64,000 nucleotides of DNA, from positions 13,876,720 through 13,940,719 of the forward strand of contig OZ024867.1 of NCBI GenBank assembly GCA_964017155.1. The letters run 5' to 3'. Every line of letters begins with the position of its first letter. Position 1 is the first letter of the stretch. Origin of the DNA: Oasisia sp. SBJ-2009. Its lineage: Eukaryota; Annelida; Polychaeta; Sabellida; Siboglinidae. Under the pieces are notes generated by a model. That model searched no databases, was not told where the DNA came from, and saw only the letters and a program-made list of their open reading frames with translations. This document shows positions 63,251 through 64,000 of this stretch, piece after piece. The position numbers and the translations under genes were made by a program.

Positions 63251-64000
63251 ACGGACAGACAGACAGAGACAGAGCGAGAGGGTGGAGAGAGGAGAGGAAT
63301 TTAATATAAATACCCATTCATGTGCTTCCATTTGTCTAATTATCATAGACATCACAACAACTTCGTCAACTTTTACGTTTTTGATGTGAACAGTTACGAA
63401 TAATATGTTGAACTTACGCTGTGTATTCCGAATATCTATCTATATGGCGTGTTCAGACGGTGTGCAGGCGGTAGTTTGTCTTTTATGCACCACGTGGCGC
63501 CTCTGATATCTACGTAGTTTGAACGTGAGGAGATGGCCTTTCGCCCCCAAGCCTATGCACTACTGCAAGCTACTTTACATGTAGTTATGTATAATTATAT
63601 TTATATATGTAACATAGTTCGCCACCGAGCCATCTCTCCGACCTTAATTACTCTAGAGTCTAGATTGTTTGATAATAATAATAATAATAATAATAACCTG
63701 ATAATATTTGTCTCCGCCACACATTATTCAATATAAATCAATAATATCGTGACAACAGTACTGAAATTGTGCCCAAAAAAATTGAATAAATGTAAATGTT
63801 TATTGATTTATATACCATGATATTTATACAATAACATTCTATATGGTGCTGTACCATACACGAACATGCACAATAGAAGTTTTTTTTTATATAATAATAA
63901 ACATTCAACATAATACTTATATATTGATACAATGTAAAAGGGTAAAATAAATTAGATAATTATAAACTAGTTTAAAATACGCATAAAGTACGTGATATGC
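63251..64000. other. No gene seen
   Basis: AT-rich, with an (ATA)n tract at about 63671-63696. Nothing else is supported. Confidence 0.5.

Noticed and set aside
62736..63389. DGRT / SVRP repeat proteins
   Set aside because: Translation of a (GGAC)n microsatellite in different frames.

Overview
This is eukaryotic DNA, most likely from a marine invertebrate. Genes are split by GT/AG introns. The DNA between them is AT-rich and full of microsatellites, minisatellites and decayed retrotransposons. There is a spliceosomal U2 snRNA gene and a GMC oxidoreductase with animal-type exons. A mollusc or other lophotrochozoan (or an amphioxus) would fit, but nothing in the window fixes the phylum.

Region 1 (1-7.2 kb) holds the last three coding exons of a GMC-family (choline/glucose dehydrogenase-like) flavoenzyme, 925-5210 on +. 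It is the clearest host protein gene. A 14-bp satellite precedes it. One of its introns carries about 40 copies of a 32-bp unit that each repeat the 5' splice site. Region 2 (8.2-20.4 kb) is a retroelement graveyard. It has a frameshifted transposase-like gene; a Ty3-type gag between two LTRs with no pol; a complete 3.04-kb LTR element with a 4-bp AGCT target duplication (15829-18878); another gag remnant; and a BEL/Pao RNase H fragment. Region 3 (13.2-14.2 kb and 20.4-36.2 kb) contains many decayed copies of linked genes. One type resembles the zinc-ribbon/OB fold of RPA1. Another carries a C-x2-C-x-I-[DE]-[DH]-P-S-Q motif. Also here are a zinc-finger protein that may be the N-terminal part of a B-family DNA polymerase, a P-element/THAP9-like transposase remnant, a Ulp1 (C48)-like peptidase, and a MADF-like exon phase-matched to 84-bp leucine-rich-repeat exons. 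The LRR exons and a motif exon lie in a 1782-bp tandem duplication.

Region 4 (36.2-42.1 kb) has a broken Ty3/gypsy gag-protease-RT. It is followed by a 2995-bp DNA transposon (38845-41839) inserted in a further copy of the LRR unit, with TATA target duplications, terminal inverted repeats containing TGACGTCA, and a SWIM/YqaJ/PHD gene. A second end of the same type lies at 30057-30097, just after the Ulp1-like gene. This TIR family is the best candidate here for something undescribed. Region 5 (43.1-53.5 kb) is a macrosatellite (1667/1667/1782 bp) repeating one exon, with inner 115-bp arrays that repeat the exon's 3' end and splice donor, then 19-, 53- and 30-bp arrays. Region 6 (53.5-64 kb) has almost no protein genes. 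It holds a full-length U2 snRNA gene on the - strand, flanked on its 3' side by 31-bp repeats combining TGACGTC and AAGATGGCG, plus long (AT)n and (GGAC)n tracts.

Functionally, only the GMC gene and the U2 gene look like intact host genes. Most other coding signals carry frameshifts or single stops and behave like mobile-element genes. All domain calls are by eye; no database search was possible.
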